Shown piece after piece: positions 33,980 to 43,016 of a stretch of 64,000 bases of DNA. The position numbers were made by a program, and so were the translations under genes. Every line of letters begins with the position of its first letter. The stretch's first letter is position 1. The stretch comes from Variovorax sp. Sphag1AA (GTDB lineage Bacteria > Pseudomonadota > Gammaproteobacteria > Burkholderiales > Burkholderiaceae_C). The stretch covers positions 186,001-250,000 of the forward strand of contig NZ_JACHYC010000007.1 of assembly GCF_014192575.1 (NCBI RefSeq), written 5' to 3'. Below the pieces are notes generated by a model. The model saw nothing but the letters and a program-made list of their open reading frames with translations. It was not told the origin of the DNA and did not search any database.

Positions 33980-35575
33980 TCAGTTCTTGTCGTCGAGGTG
34001 GGCAGGCGCGAGTAGCGTGGGCGAGGCCACGCGCGCGAGCATTGGATGATCGATACGGTAGTGGAGGCCTCTGCTCTCACGACGCGACTGCGCTGAATGC
34101 ACGATAAGCCGCGCAAGCTGCAGAAGGTTGCGCAATTCAACAAGGTCAACCGTGAGCTTTGAACTCTCGTAGGTCGCATTCACTCGGGATTGCAGTTTGC
34201 TGAGGCGGTTGGAAGCACGTTGTAGCTGCGGTGCTGATCGCACGATTCCCACAAGCTCCCACATCAAGCTGCGCAGATCCCGGAGGCTCTCATTCAATAG
34301 ACGCGGGTCTGCAGCTTCTGAAGAAGCGGGCCGCCATGGCAGCGCCTTTTCCATCTTGCGGTTCGGATGCCTTGCTATTGCTCCAGCGGCCGCGCGCGCG
34401 AACACCATGCATTCAACCAGCGAGTTGCTCGCCAGCCGGTTCGCGCCATGCAGCCCGGTGCATGCCGTCTCGCCGATGGCGTAGAGCCCCGCGATGTCAG
34501 TGCGGCCCTGAAGGTCCGTCAGGACACCGCCGCAGGTGTAGTGGGCTGCCGGCACCACCGGGATGGGCTCTCGCGTGATGTCGATGCCCAGCTGCGCACA
34601 GCGCGCGAGGATGTTCGGGAAGTGATGGTGGAGAAACTCAGGGCTCTGGTGCGTAATGTCGAGATGCACGCAGTCCAGGCCGTGCTTCTTCATTTCGGCA
34701 TCAATGGCCCGTGCCACCACGTCGCGCGGCGCGAGTTCCGCGCGCTCGTCGTGCGCCGGCATGAAGCGGTGGCCGCCCGCGGACGGAGGAAGCTTGAGCA
34801 CGCCGCCCTCGCCACGCACCGCTTCGCTGATGAGAAAGGAGTTCGCCTCGGGATGAAAGAGCGAGGTCGGATGGAACTGGATGAACTCCATGTTCGACAC
34901 CCGGCAGCCCGCCCGCCATGCGGCCGCGATGCCGTCGCCGGTCGCGGTCTCGGGGTTCGTCGTGTGCAGGTAGACGCGGCCCGCGCCACCGGTCGCGAGC
35001 ACGACTTCGGGCGCGCTGAACGCCACCACCTCGCCGCTTGCTTCGTCGAGCGCATAGAGCCCCGCGCAGGCCGGTGCGCCATGACCGAGGCTGCGCGCAG
35101 GAATGAGGTCGACCAGCGTGTGGTGCTCGAAGAAGGTGATGTTGGGCTCGCGCCGTGCGACCTCGATCAGCGTGCGCTGGACCGCTGCACCCGTCGCGTC
35201 CGCCGCGTGCACAATGCGCCGATGACTGTGGCCGCCTTCGCGCGTCAGATGCAGGTCGCCGTCTTGAAACGTGAACGCCACGCCAAGGGCGCGAAGCCAA
35301 GCGATGCAGCCCGGTGACTCTTCGACCACGAGGCGTGTTGCTGATAGGTCGCAGAGGCCAGCACCGGCCACCAGCGTGTCGTCGATGTGCCTGTCGATAC
35401 TGTCTTCGGCATCGAGCACCGCAGCGATGCCGCCTTGCGCCCGTTGGCTTGCGCCGTCGGAAAGGGTTCGCTTGGTCAGCACCGCGACCCGATGCGTGGG
35501 CGCGAGGTGCAGCGCGGCGGTCAGCCCAGCGAGGCCGCTGCCGACAACGAGGACGTCGAAGTCGCGCGCCTCCAT
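33980..35575 (-). CDS. nadB: L-aspartate oxidase
   Basis: NadB oxidises L-aspartate to iminoaspartate, the first step of bacterial quinolinate synthesis. The 531-residue flavoprotein has an N-terminal FAD motif (DVLVVGSGLAGLTAALHLA), SDGASQRAQGGIA, the EGGHSHRRIVHA loop, a succinate-dehydrogenase/fumarate-reductase fold with HPTSL and the HYTCGGV segment, and a helical C-terminal domain. Its ATG shares a base with the nadA stop (TGATG), implying coupling so that unstable iminoaspartate can pass to NadA. Confidence 0.95.
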   Translation of the reverse strand: MEARDFDVLVVGSGLAGLTAALHLAPTHRVAVLTKRTLSDGASQRAQGGIAAVLDAEDSIDRHIDDTLVAGAGLCDLSATRLVVEESPGCIAWLRALGVAFTFQDGDLHLTREGGHSHRRIVHAADATGAAVQRTLIEVARREPNITFFEHHTLVDLIPARSLGHGAPACAGLYALDEASGEVVAFSAPEVVLATGGAGRVYLHTTNPETATGDGIAAAWRAGCRVSNMEFIQFHPTSLFHPEANSFLISEAVRGEGGVLKLPPSAGGHRFMPAHDERAELAPRDVVARAIDAEMKKHGLDCVHLDITHQSPEFLHHHFPNILARCAQLGIDITREPIPVVPAAHYTCGGVLTDLQGRTDIAGLYAIGETACTGLHGANRLASNSLVECMVFARAAAGAIARHPNRKMEKALPWRPASSEAADPRLLNESLRDLRSLMWELVGIVRSAPQLQRASNRLSKLQSRVNATYESSKLTVDLVELRNLLQLARLIVHSAQSRRESRGLHYRIDHPMLARVASPTLLAPAHLDDKN

Positions 35576-36693
35576 CAGACCGCTCCCATGCCCGACGCGA
35601 TGGCGGCCGTGGGCCCCGCCGCCTTGAGCGCCGCGGTGAAGTCCAGCATCCGCTCGATCGGCACCCGCGCGCGCAGGCCGAGAGCGGCATCCACCTGCAC
35701 TTCGTTCGCGCCGGTTTCGAGTACCCTCACCACGCCCATCAGGTCGTTCATCGCCATCCAGGGACAGTGCGCGCAGCTCTTGCAGGTCGCGCCGTTGCCC
35801 GCCGTGGGTGCCTCGATGAAGGTCTTGCCCGGATTGAGCGCACGCAGCTTGTGCAGCAGCCCAGTGTCGGTCGCGACGATGAATTCGCGCGCATCCATGC
35901 GCTTCGCCGCTGTGAGGATGGCCGCGGTGGAGCCCACCGCATCGGCCAGCGCGATCACGTCGGCCGACGATTCCGGATGCACCAGCACCTTGGCGCGGGG
36001 ATGCCGTTCCTTGAGCAGTTCGAGTTCGAGCGCCTTGAACTCGTCGTGCACGATGCAGGCGCCGTTCCAGCTCAGGAGATCGGCGCCGGTCTCGCGGCGG
36101 ATGTAGTCGCCCAAGTGCCGGTCCGGCGCCCAGAGGATCTTGCGGCCCTGCGCGGTGAGGGCGCGCACGACATCGAGCGCGCAGCCGGACGTGACCATCC
36201 AGTCGGCGCGTGCCTTCACGGCCGCGCTGGTGTTGGCGTAAACCACGACGGTGCGATCAGGATGCTGGTCGCAGAACGCGCTGAAGGCATCGGCGGGGCA
36301 TCCCAGGTCGAGCGAGCAGGTGGCGTCGAGATCAGGCATCAGCACGCGCTTGTCGGGCGAGAGGATCTTGGCCGTCTCTCCCATGAAGCGCACGCCTGCG
36401 ACGACCAGCGTGCTTGCCGCGTGGCCGCGCCCGAAGCGGGCCATCTCGAGCGAATCGGCCACCAGGCCGCCCGTCTCCTCGGCGAGGTCCTGCAGGTCGG
36501 GATGCACGTAGTAGTGCGCGACCAGCACCGCCTGTCGCTCGCGTAGCAACTGGCGGATCTTTTCCTTCTGCATGCCGCGCTCGGCGAGCGGCAGCTCCGG
36601 CGGCACGCGGGCCCAAGCATGGCGGGTGTCGCACACCGTGCCCGATGCTTCCGCCACGGGCTGTTCATAGTCGATGCTGACGAGTTCGCTCAT
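35575..36693 (-). CDS. nadA: Quinolinate synthase
   Basis: NadA condenses iminoaspartate and dihydroxyacetone phosphate to quinolinate on a [4Fe-4S] cluster. The 372-residue protein shows the VAHYYVHPDLQDLA N-terminal site, CSLDLGCPAD, the TSGCALD segment and a C-terminal CKSCAHCPWM cysteine motif. It begins three bases after nadC and overlaps nadB. Confidence 0.95.
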   Translation of the reverse strand: MSELVSIDYEQPVAEASGTVCDTRHAWARVPPELPLAERGMQKEKIRQLLRERQAVLVAHYYVHPDLQDLAEETGGLVADSLEMARFGRGHAASTLVVAGVRFMGETAKILSPDKRVLMPDLDATCSLDLGCPADAFSAFCDQHPDRTVVVYANTSAAVKARADWMVTSGCALDVVRALTAQGRKILWAPDRHLGDYIRRETGADLLSWNGACIVHDEFKALELELLKERHPRAKVLVHPESSADVIALADAVGSTAAILTAAKRMDAREFIVATDTGLLHKLRALNPGKTFIEAPTAGNGATCKSCAHCPWMAMNDLMGVVRVLETGANEVQVDAALGLRARVPIERMLDFTAALKAAGPTAAIASGMGAV

Positions 36694-36696
36694 GGT

Positions 36697-37575
36697 TTAG
36701 GCTCCCTCGAAGCGCATCGAAAAATCGATCGCCTTCACGTCCTTGGTGAGCGCGCCGATCGAGATGCGGTCCACGCCTGTTTCGGCCAGCGCGCGAACCG
36801 ACTCCCGTGTGACGCCGCCCGAGATCTCCAGCACCGCACGCGCTTCGCCGGCCGCATCGTTGATGCGAACCGCTTCGCGCAGCGTCGCAAGGTCCATGTT
36901 GTCGAGCAGCACCATGCGTGCGCCGTGCGCGAGTGCTGCTTCGAGTTGCGCGAGCGTCTCGACCTCAATTTCGACGAAGCGCGCGCCGCTGGCTGCACGA
37001 GCTGCGGCAGCAAGCGCCTGCGCGATGCCGCCGGCAGCCAAGATGTGGTTCTCCTTGATAAGGATTGCATCGAATAGCCCGATGCGGTGATTGGTGCCGC
37101 CGCCGATTCGGACCGCGTACTTCTGCGCCAGACGAAGGCCGGGCAAAGTCTTGCGGGTATCGACGATCTGCGCGCGGGTGCCCCTTACGGCGTCGACAAA
37201 GGCGGTCGTGCACGTCGCGACGGCACTCAGAAGCTGCAGGAAGTTGAGGGCGGTTCGTTCGCCTGTCAGCAGCGCACGTGCACTCCCTTCGAGTTCCAGC
37301 ACGATCTCGCCTGCATGGCAACGCTGGCCTTCTGCGCAATGCCAGCGGATCGCGGCCTGAGGATCGACGTGGCGGATGACGGCCTCGACCCACGGCGCGC
37401 CACACACCGTTGCTTCTTCGCGCAAGACGACCCGGGCGCGAGCCCGCGCATCGGCGGCTATCAGGGCCGCGGTGAGATCACCGTCGGCTGTGTCTTCGTT
37501 CAGGGCGCGTAGAGCATCTGCGCGGGCGAGTTTAGGAATATCGGTCGAAGCGTGATCCGGGATGCGGCAGGACAT
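36697..37575 (-). CDS. nadC: Nicotinate-nucleotide pyrophosphorylase (quinolinate phosphoribosyltransferase)
   Basis: NadC transfers phosphoribose from PRPP to quinolinate to form NaMN. The 292-residue protein carries DTRKTLPGLR, the following KYAVRIGGGTNHR, IKENH, VEIEVETL and ISGGVT motifs in order. It is the first gene of the minus-strand operon, so the promoter should lie between 37576 and 37732, where AT-rich words (CGAAAAAAATT near 37620) are found. Confidence 0.95.
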   Translation of the reverse strand: MSCRIPDHASTDIPKLARADALRALNEDTADGDLTAALIAADARARARVVLREEATVCGAPWVEAVIRHVDPQAAIRWHCAEGQRCHAGEIVLELEGSARALLTGERTALNFLQLLSAVATCTTAFVDAVRGTRAQIVDTRKTLPGLRLAQKYAVRIGGGTNHRIGLFDAILIKENHILAAGGIAQALAAAARAASGARFVEIEVETLAQLEAALAHGARMVLLDNMDLATLREAVRINDAAGEARAVLEISGGVTRESVRALAETGVDRISIGALTKDVKAIDFSMRFEGA

Positions 37576-37732
37576 CGAGTAAAGAGGCGGGAAGGCGGCG
37601 ATTGGCCTGTGAGGCCTACGCGAAAAAAATTGGGCGCACTGTAGTCGTTATCACTCATCGACAAAACGGCGATTCCGTCACTTATCACGTGGTGCTCGAC
37701 TCTCGAACCCCCGTCGGGGAAGTACGTCGGGG

Positions 37733-38806
37733 CTAGGTCTGGGCGGCCTGGCCGAGCCCTGGGGGCAGACGGTAGGCTCGGATGGCCGTGCCAGCGAAGA
37801 GCGCCGCTTTCTCGTCCTCGGAGTAGTTCCTGGCGATGCGCTTGAACGCATTCCACAACACGCGTGCCGAGCACCCGGCCTTGTCGGGTGGAAAGTTGCT
37901 CTCGAACATGCATCGGCCGGGGCCGAACAGTTCGATGCAGGTCTCGACCAGTGGCCTCCAGGCAGCGGCCAACTCGCCGGATGTCGGCGGCAAGTCACGA
38001 TCGATGTACTCGAAGCCGCTCAATCTCATGTTGAGGCCACCCAGCTTGCAGAACACATTCGGCCGCCGAGCGAGTTCGCTCATGGAGGCCTTCCAGTTCT
38101 GGAATGTTTCGTCCTTGCGCGACGCGTACGGACCCGTGCCGGCGCACCCTCCAACGTGGTCGACGATGACGCAGGTGTTGGGGTTTTCGTCCACGAGGCC
38201 GATCAGCTGCGATAGTTGAGGGTGATAGCACCACGCGTCGAAGGAAAGGCCGAGCTTGCCGAGCTGAGCAAAGCCCAGCCTGAAGGCAGGGTCCAGCATC
38301 AGATCCTTCGCGGGCGGCTTGCGCAGAAGATTGACTTCCGGACTCGCGTCCCAGGCCAGCATGTGACGGATCCCGCGGAAGCGGTCGGGTGCACGCCCCA
38401 GCGCAGCCTCGAGAACCGGCTGGGCCATGGCGCCCAGAGTCAGGTCCACCTTGCCCACAATGCCGGCGCAGGCCCTCACATCGCCGTAACGACCGCTTGC
38501 GAAGGACGCGGCGACTCCATTGGCATATTCGACCTCGCCGATGCTCGCGAAGCGCGGGTCGCCATCTGCGCGGTACATGAACGAACACTCGACGTAAACC
38601 GTTCCCCGGATGTTGTGGCCGCTCTGCAGGTCCTGCAGCAAGTCGGGGACCAGGTAAGTGTGGTGTTGGTGACCTTCCCAGATGTGATGGTGGGCGTCGA
38701 CGATAGGGAGATCCGGCTCCAGGACTTCCTCCGTTCGCAGTGCAAGCCATTCATCGTCCACAAAATGCAAGGGACTTACGCCCCGTCTTGGCTTTTCAGT
38801 ATTCAC
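37733..38806 (-). CDS. COG3618-type amidohydrolase (TIM-barrel lactonase-like), copy 1
   Basis: The 357-residue protein has the amidohydrolase-2 fold. The metal motif HxH is in DAHHHIWE (~36-43), with a central His/Asp block around VIVDHVGG and FESNFPPDK near the C terminus. COG3618 members include L-fuconolactonase, 4-sulfomuconolactone hydrolase and 2-pyrone-4,6-dicarboxylate hydrolase, so a lactone is the likely substrate. It follows copy 2 by 31 bases and is the last gene of the transport operon. Confidence 0.88.
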   Translation of the reverse strand: MNTEKPRRGVSPLHFVDDEWLALRTEEVLEPDLPIVDAHHHIWEGHQHHTYLVPDLLQDLQSGHNIRGTVYVECSFMYRADGDPRFASIGEVEYANGVAASFASGRYGDVRACAGIVGKVDLTLGAMAQPVLEAALGRAPDRFRGIRHMLAWDASPEVNLLRKPPAKDLMLDPAFRLGFAQLGKLGLSFDAWCYHPQLSQLIGLVDENPNTCVIVDHVGGCAGTGPYASRKDETFQNWKASMSELARRPNVFCKLGGLNMRLSGFEYIDRDLPPTSGELAAAWRPLVETCIELFGPGRCMFESNFPPDKAGCSARVLWNAFKRIARNYSEDEKAALFAGTAIRAYRLPPGLGQAAQT

Positions 38807-38837
38807 AGTCTGTCCTTTGAGTAATGTGCTTTGCTTG

Positions 38838-39890
38838 TCAATCCGCCAAGTTCAGGCGATAGACTTGACGTGCTGTTTCGCCGTAGATGCGGCGCTTCTC
38901 GTCTGCGGAACACCCTTCGGTGATCCTCTTGAACATGTTCCAGACAGTCCCGTAGGGCACCCCGGCCTTGTCCACCGGGAAGTTCGCCGTAGCCATGCAG
39001 CGATCGGCACCGAACAGTTCAATGCAAGGCTCGATATAGGGTCGCCACATGGTGGCGAGTTCAAGTGAACTGGGGGGCTTGGCGCGCTTGGTGAAGTCGA
39101 ATCGGGCCAGGAAGATCAGAAGGCCGCCTAGCTTGATGTGCACATTTGGGCAGGCAGCAAGGTCCTTCATGCCAGCAAGCCAGTTCGCGTAGACCTCGTC
39201 GTCTTTCCCCGCATAGTGGCCAAACCCGACCGGGGTTCCAGAGTGAATGACAACGATGCGCGCATCGGGATGCGTTCGAGCCATCGTCGTGACTTCGGGC
39301 AGTTGCGGGTGAAATATGCTTGCATCGAAGGCAAGACCAAGCGAGGTCAGGATATTCAGGCCTCTTCCGAAATCCGAGTCCAGATAGAGACCTGGGCGGC
39401 CCGGTAGGCCATTGCCGCGCACGACTGGGTCCGGGTCCCATTTGCCGTTCTGACGAATGCCTTTGACTCGACCGTTGCCAGCGGTGATATGCGCTTCAAG
39501 CGTTTCGCGGGTGCGGTCGCCCAGAGTGAGGTCGGCAAAGGCGACGATACCCGCAGCTACGCGCGCTCGGGTGTACTTGCCACTGGCTCCCATAGCTGCT
39601 TGGCCAACGAAGAACTCGGTCTCTCCAACGCATCTCAGGTGCTCCGGACCATCGGCACGGTACATCCCCCCTGCTTCTTCTGCGACAGTAGCAATCACGT
39701 TGTGGCCGGATCTTTCAAGATCGCGCGCGTAGTCCTCGATCAGGTAGCGGTGATCCCCTCGGTGCCAAGCATGAAGGTGAGCATCGATGATTGGCAGATC
39801 GGGATCAATCGGCGCTTCCGGCGTAGCCCTGGCGAGCCACGCTTCGTCAGGCGTCGTGCTACGTCGGAATATCGGTGTTTGACTGGTCAT
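38838..39890 (-). CDS. COG3618-type amidohydrolase, copy 2
   Basis: The product has 350 residues from the ATG at 39890. The metal site is DAHLHAW, followed by GVTYRxDGPEHL-like segments (MYRADGPEHLRCVGETEF), a VIHSGTPVGF block and MATANFPVDKAG. It is closer to copy 3 (58966-60039) than to copy 1 over the middle and end: both share PEHLR, VGETEF, FVGQA/AVGMA and SGKYT words. It probably hydrolyses a lactone or ring in the same pathway. Confidence 0.88.
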   Translation of the reverse strand: MTSQTPIFRRSTTPDEAWLARATPEAPIDPDLPIIDAHLHAWHRGDHRYLIEDYARDLERSGHNVIATVAEEAGGMYRADGPEHLRCVGETEFFVGQAAMGASGKYTRARVAAGIVAFADLTLGDRTRETLEAHITAGNGRVKGIRQNGKWDPDPVVRGNGLPGRPGLYLDSDFGRGLNILTSLGLAFDASIFHPQLPEVTTMARTHPDARIVVIHSGTPVGFGHYAGKDDEVYANWLAGMKDLAACPNVHIKLGGLLIFLARFDFTKRAKPPSSLELATMWRPYIEPCIELFGADRCMATANFPVDKAGVPYGTVWNMFKRITEGCSADEKRRIYGETARQVYRLNLAD

Positions 39891-40011
39891 GTCATTCCGT
39901 GTTGGGCCTGCCCCCAGGCGTGGATGTCGCATCGCAACGCTTGTTCCATGGGAGCTGTCCTTTTTGGGTCGAGCATGGTGGATGAGGCCTGTTGAGCCGA
40001 GGACCCAACCA

Positions 40012-40338
40012 CTACTGCATCTTCGAGAAACGGGTCGGGGCCATGATCGTGTTGGTGACAGAGGAGACGAGTACGCCGTTCCTTTCGGTCAAAGCCATCT
40101 CCGCCTTGAAGTCGGCATCGCTCATGATTGCGCTCCACTTCTCTTCGCGATCCGCAAGCGATTCCCATACCAGGATCTGGTGGAGGTCAAGGTGGCACTC
40201 GCCGATCACCGTGGTCCAGAAGCCCGCGGGGCGAATGTCGTACTTCTCCCAGTACCGGAAGACGATTTTCTCGAACCGGTCGAGGACTTCCTGCATGCGG
40301 CCAGGCGTGACGCGGTATACGCGTAGTTCATAAATCAT
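40012..40338 (-). CDS. NIPSNAP family protein
   Basis: The 108-residue product starts MIYELRVYRVTPGRMQEVL, the typical start of the ferredoxin-like NIPSNAP domain, and ends with a helix and strand pair. Bacterial NIPSNAP proteins often sit in catabolic operons and may be small-molecule binders or isomerase-like. A GGAG is placed before the ATG. It lies between the ABC importer and the amidohydrolases. Confidence 0.85.
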   Translation of the reverse strand: MIYELRVYRVTPGRMQEVLDRFEKIVFRYWEKYDIRPAGFWTTVIGECHLDLHQILVWESLADREEKWSAIMSDADFKAEMALTERNGVLVSSVTNTIMAPTRFSKMQ

Positions 40339-40432
40339 TGCGCTTGCTCCAAGAAAAAATTGCGAGGCGCGACCCCGCGGGATAGAGAGTTGGGCAGGTT
40401 GGGGAAAGCTGGGCGGGTCTGGAACAACCCAC

Positions 40433-41173
40433 TCAGCCGCCCAGGTAGATGCGTTTGATGAGTTCGCCTGAGCGCACTTCCTGGGCCGTACCTTCGCCGC
40501 CGATGCGTCCGGTTTCCACCAGATAGCAGTAGTCGGAAAACTTGAGCGCCTCGCGTACGAGTTGCTCTACGAGCAAGATGGCGATGCCCGAGTCGCACAG
40601 CTCCTTGGCGACCTTGAGGATGCGATCGACGACGATGGGTGCGAGTCCGCCTGAGGGCTCGTCGAGAATCAGGAGATGCGGGTTCGCGATGATGCCCTGG
40701 CCCACCGCAAGGATCTGTTGCTGGCCGCCACTCAAGCGGGATGCCAGCTGATGGCGGCGCTCGCCGATTTCCGGGAAGAGGGCGTAGATGCGATCGAGCT
40801 TTGATCCGTCACCGCTGCTTTTCTTGGCGTAGGTGCCCAACAGCAGGTTGTCCTCCACGGTAAGTCCCGTAAACACTCGATGCCCCTCGAGCACGTTGAC
40901 GATTCCCTCCCGTACGATCTCCCGCGGCTCCAGACGACTGATGTCACGGTCTTTGAAGCGCACCACGCCCGCCTTCTTGGGAATGAGACCGCTCAGCGCG
41001 TGCAGCGTTGTGCTCTTGCCCGCCCCATTGCGCCCCAGCAACGCGACAAACTCTCCCTTTCGCACCTGGAAATCAACGCCGTGAATTACCTGCGCTTTAC
41101 CGTAGGCGACCTCAAGGCCTTTCACGTCCAGCAGCACGGGCGCATTCTTTCGTTCCGCATCTTGCACGCTCAT
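40433..41173 (-). CDS. LivF-type ABC transporter ATP-binding protein
   Basis: The 246-residue ATPase has Walker A GRNGAGKST, the Q-loop, signature LSGGQQQ, Walker B LLILDEPSGGL and the switch His region. It matches the LivF side of the branched-chain/aromatic importer class (HAAT). It begins four bases inside the LivG gene, so the two are coupled. The substrate is set by the binding protein upstream. Confidence 0.92.
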   Translation of the reverse strand: MSVQDAERKNAPVLLDVKGLEVAYGKAQVIHGVDFQVRKGEFVALLGRNGAGKSTTLHALSGLIPKKAGVVRFKDRDISRLEPREIVREGIVNVLEGHRVFTGLTVEDNLLLGTYAKKSSGDGSKLDRIYALFPEIGERRHQLASRLSGGQQQILAVGQGIIANPHLLILDEPSGGLAPIVVDRILKVAKELCDSGIAILLVEQLVREALKFSDYCYLVETGRIGGEGTAQEVRSGELIKRIYLGG

Positions 41174-42012
41174 GCTCCCAGGTAGACCCGGATCACTTCC
41201 GGGTCGTTGCGAACTTCGTCGGGTGTCCCCTCTTTGAGCATCTGACCCAGGTTCAGGGCGGTCACCCGGTGGCTGATTCGAAAAACGAAGTCTGTGTGAT
41301 GCTCGACGATGAGCACGCCGACCTGGCAGTCGCGTATCGTCGTGACGATCTGCGCCAGTTGCTCGATCTCATGTTCCGTCAGGCCGCCGGCTGGCTCGTC
41401 CATCAGGATGTAACGCGGCTGCATGGTGAGACCGCGAGCAATCTCAAGAAAGCGCTGCTCTGCATGGTCCAGCAAGTTCGCCTTGCGATGCATGAGGTGG
41501 CCGAGTCCGATTCCGTGCAACAGCTCTGCGGCGCGCTCACGCAGCATCCGCTCCTCTCGCCCCGCGCGGCCCAGTGCAAAAGCCGTCGACAGGAAGCCCG
41601 CTCTCGTGTCCTTCCACCCACCCAGCATGACGTTGTCGAGCACGCTCAGCGTACCGAGCAGGCGTGGCTTTTGGAAGGTTCGCGCGATGCCGACGTGCGG
41701 TCGTCGCTGGACAGGGGCGTGGGTGAGCTTCTGTCCAGCGAGCGAAATGCTGCCTTCATCGGCTGGGTAGTAGCCAGAGAGCAGGTTGAGCATCGTGGTC
41801 TTGCCGCTGCCGTTTGTTCCAATAAGTCCGTGAACCTGGCCGGGTTGCAGCGTCAGCGAAACGTTATTGACGGCGGTCACACCGCCGAAGCGCTTGGTGA
41901 CGCCTTCCGCCCTTAGTTCATTCAGCGAGGATCGCGCGGGCGATGCTACGGTCGACGCGATGGGCGCGTGATGCATGGCGGATTGCGCCCGTTCGGTTGC
42001 AATCATCGTCAT
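41170..42012 (-). CDS. LivG-type ABC transporter ATP-binding protein
   Basis: The 280-residue ATPase starts at ATG 42012, overlapping the LivM stop (ATGA). It has a ~30-residue N-terminal extension, Walker A GTNGSGKTT, a Walker B YILMDEPAGGL and the switch-His VEHH segment of the LivG group. The signature region reads LLDHAEQRFLEIARGL rather than the usual LSxGQ, a divergence worth noting. It works with LivF to power import. Confidence 0.9.
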   Translation of the reverse strand: MTMIATERAQSAMHHAPIASTVASPARSSLNELRAEGVTKRFGGVTAVNNVSLTLQPGQVHGLIGTNGSGKTTMLNLLSGYYPADEGSISLAGQKLTHAPVQRRPHVGIARTFQKPRLLGTLSVLDNVMLGGWKDTRAGFLSTAFALGRAGREERMLRERAAELLHGIGLGHLMHRKANLLDHAEQRFLEIARGLTMQPRYILMDEPAGGLTEHEIEQLAQIVTTIRDCQVGVLIVEHHTDFVFRISHRVTALNLGQMLKEGTPDEVRNDPEVIRVYLGA

Positions 42013-43016
42013 GCTGCCTCCCTTTGTCGGACAGCTGCCGCGAGGCGGCCAAGATTCGGCGAGATCAGCTGCTTGAGGGGGGGGCGTGGCCGGATCCGCT
42101 CCCGCAGAACGGTGAATGCGTTGCCGATGCCCTCGGGGAGCAAGAGCACGACAACGAGCAGCAAGGCACCGTAGAAGAACTGCCCGAACTTGGCGAGGGG
42201 CGCCACCATCTCCGGCAGGGCCGTCAAGACGATCGTGCCCAGTAGCGGGCCCAGGATAGCGCCGCGGCCGCCGATCACGATGCAGATGAAGAAGAACAAC
42301 CCGAGCTCGAAATGAAACGTGTCGGGCGTGATGTAGCTCTGCAGCGAGCCGAAGAGCGCGCCCGCCGTACCTGCCATCACCCCGCTGAATGCGAACACCT
42401 TCAGCTTGAGGTTGTAGATCGGCACGCCCACGGACGCCGCCGCCACTTCGCTGTCGCGCACGGCGATCAGGGCCCGCCCCCACATCAGGCGGGCAACATT
42501 CCATGTGAGCCAGGTCACAAGTCCCGCGAAGCTGATCAGCATCCAGTAAAACCCGTTGGGCGTGTCAAAGGGCTTCGGAAAGGTCGGGACGGACAGGCCG
42601 GTGCCGCCGCCCGTCAACCCTTGCTGCGCTAGCGTGAACTCCGAGACCATCATCGAGAAGGCCATCGTTGCCATCGCGAAGTAGAAGCCGGGCAGTCGAA
42701 GCGATGGCAGGCCCAGGACAAAACCGATGCCGCCGCCGAGCATGCCAGCCACCGCGATGGCGAAGAAGGGGTTTATGTCGTATCGCCCGCTCAGGATCGC
42801 GAAGGTGTAGGCGCCGATCGCGAGCAGCCCCACATGGCCGACGGACAGCAAGCCTGTGTACCCGATGACGAGGTTCAGTCCAGCCACGAGGATCCAATAG
42901 CTCGCGATCAGCGCGGCCAAATGAACCTGGTAGGAGTCGCGCGCCCAGAAGGGCAGCGTGCCCAGCGCGAACAGGGTCAGCAGCAGCAGGGCAGGAGATT
43001 GGAACCGCGGATTCAT
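42009..43016 (-). CDS. LivM-type ABC transporter permease
   Basis: The 335-residue integral membrane protein has about eight to ten hydrophobic segments and the LivM motif NLVIGYTGLLSVGHVGLLAIGAY near residue 48. Its start overlaps the LivH stop by four bases. It forms the membrane channel with LivH. Confidence 0.93.
   Translation of the reverse strand: MNPRFQSPALLLLTLFALGTLPFWARDSYQVHLAALIASYWILVAGLNLVIGYTGLLSVGHVGLLAIGAYTFAILSGRYDINPFFAIAVAGMLGGGIGFVLGLPSLRLPGFYFAMATMAFSMMVSEFTLAQQGLTGGGTGLSVPTFPKPFDTPNGFYWMLISFAGLVTWLTWNVARLMWGRALIAVRDSEVAAASVGVPIYNLKLKVFAFSGVMAGTAGALFGSLQSYITPDTFHFELGLFFFICIVIGGRGAILGPLLGTIVLTALPEMVAPLAKFGQFFYGALLLVVVLLLPEGIGNAFTVLRERIRPRPPLKQLISPNLGRLAAAVRQREAA

Noticed and set aside
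34367..36546. Long plus-strand frames (34367-35317, 35314-36546)
   Set aside because: They are exact shadows of nadB and nadA, which have full family motifs.
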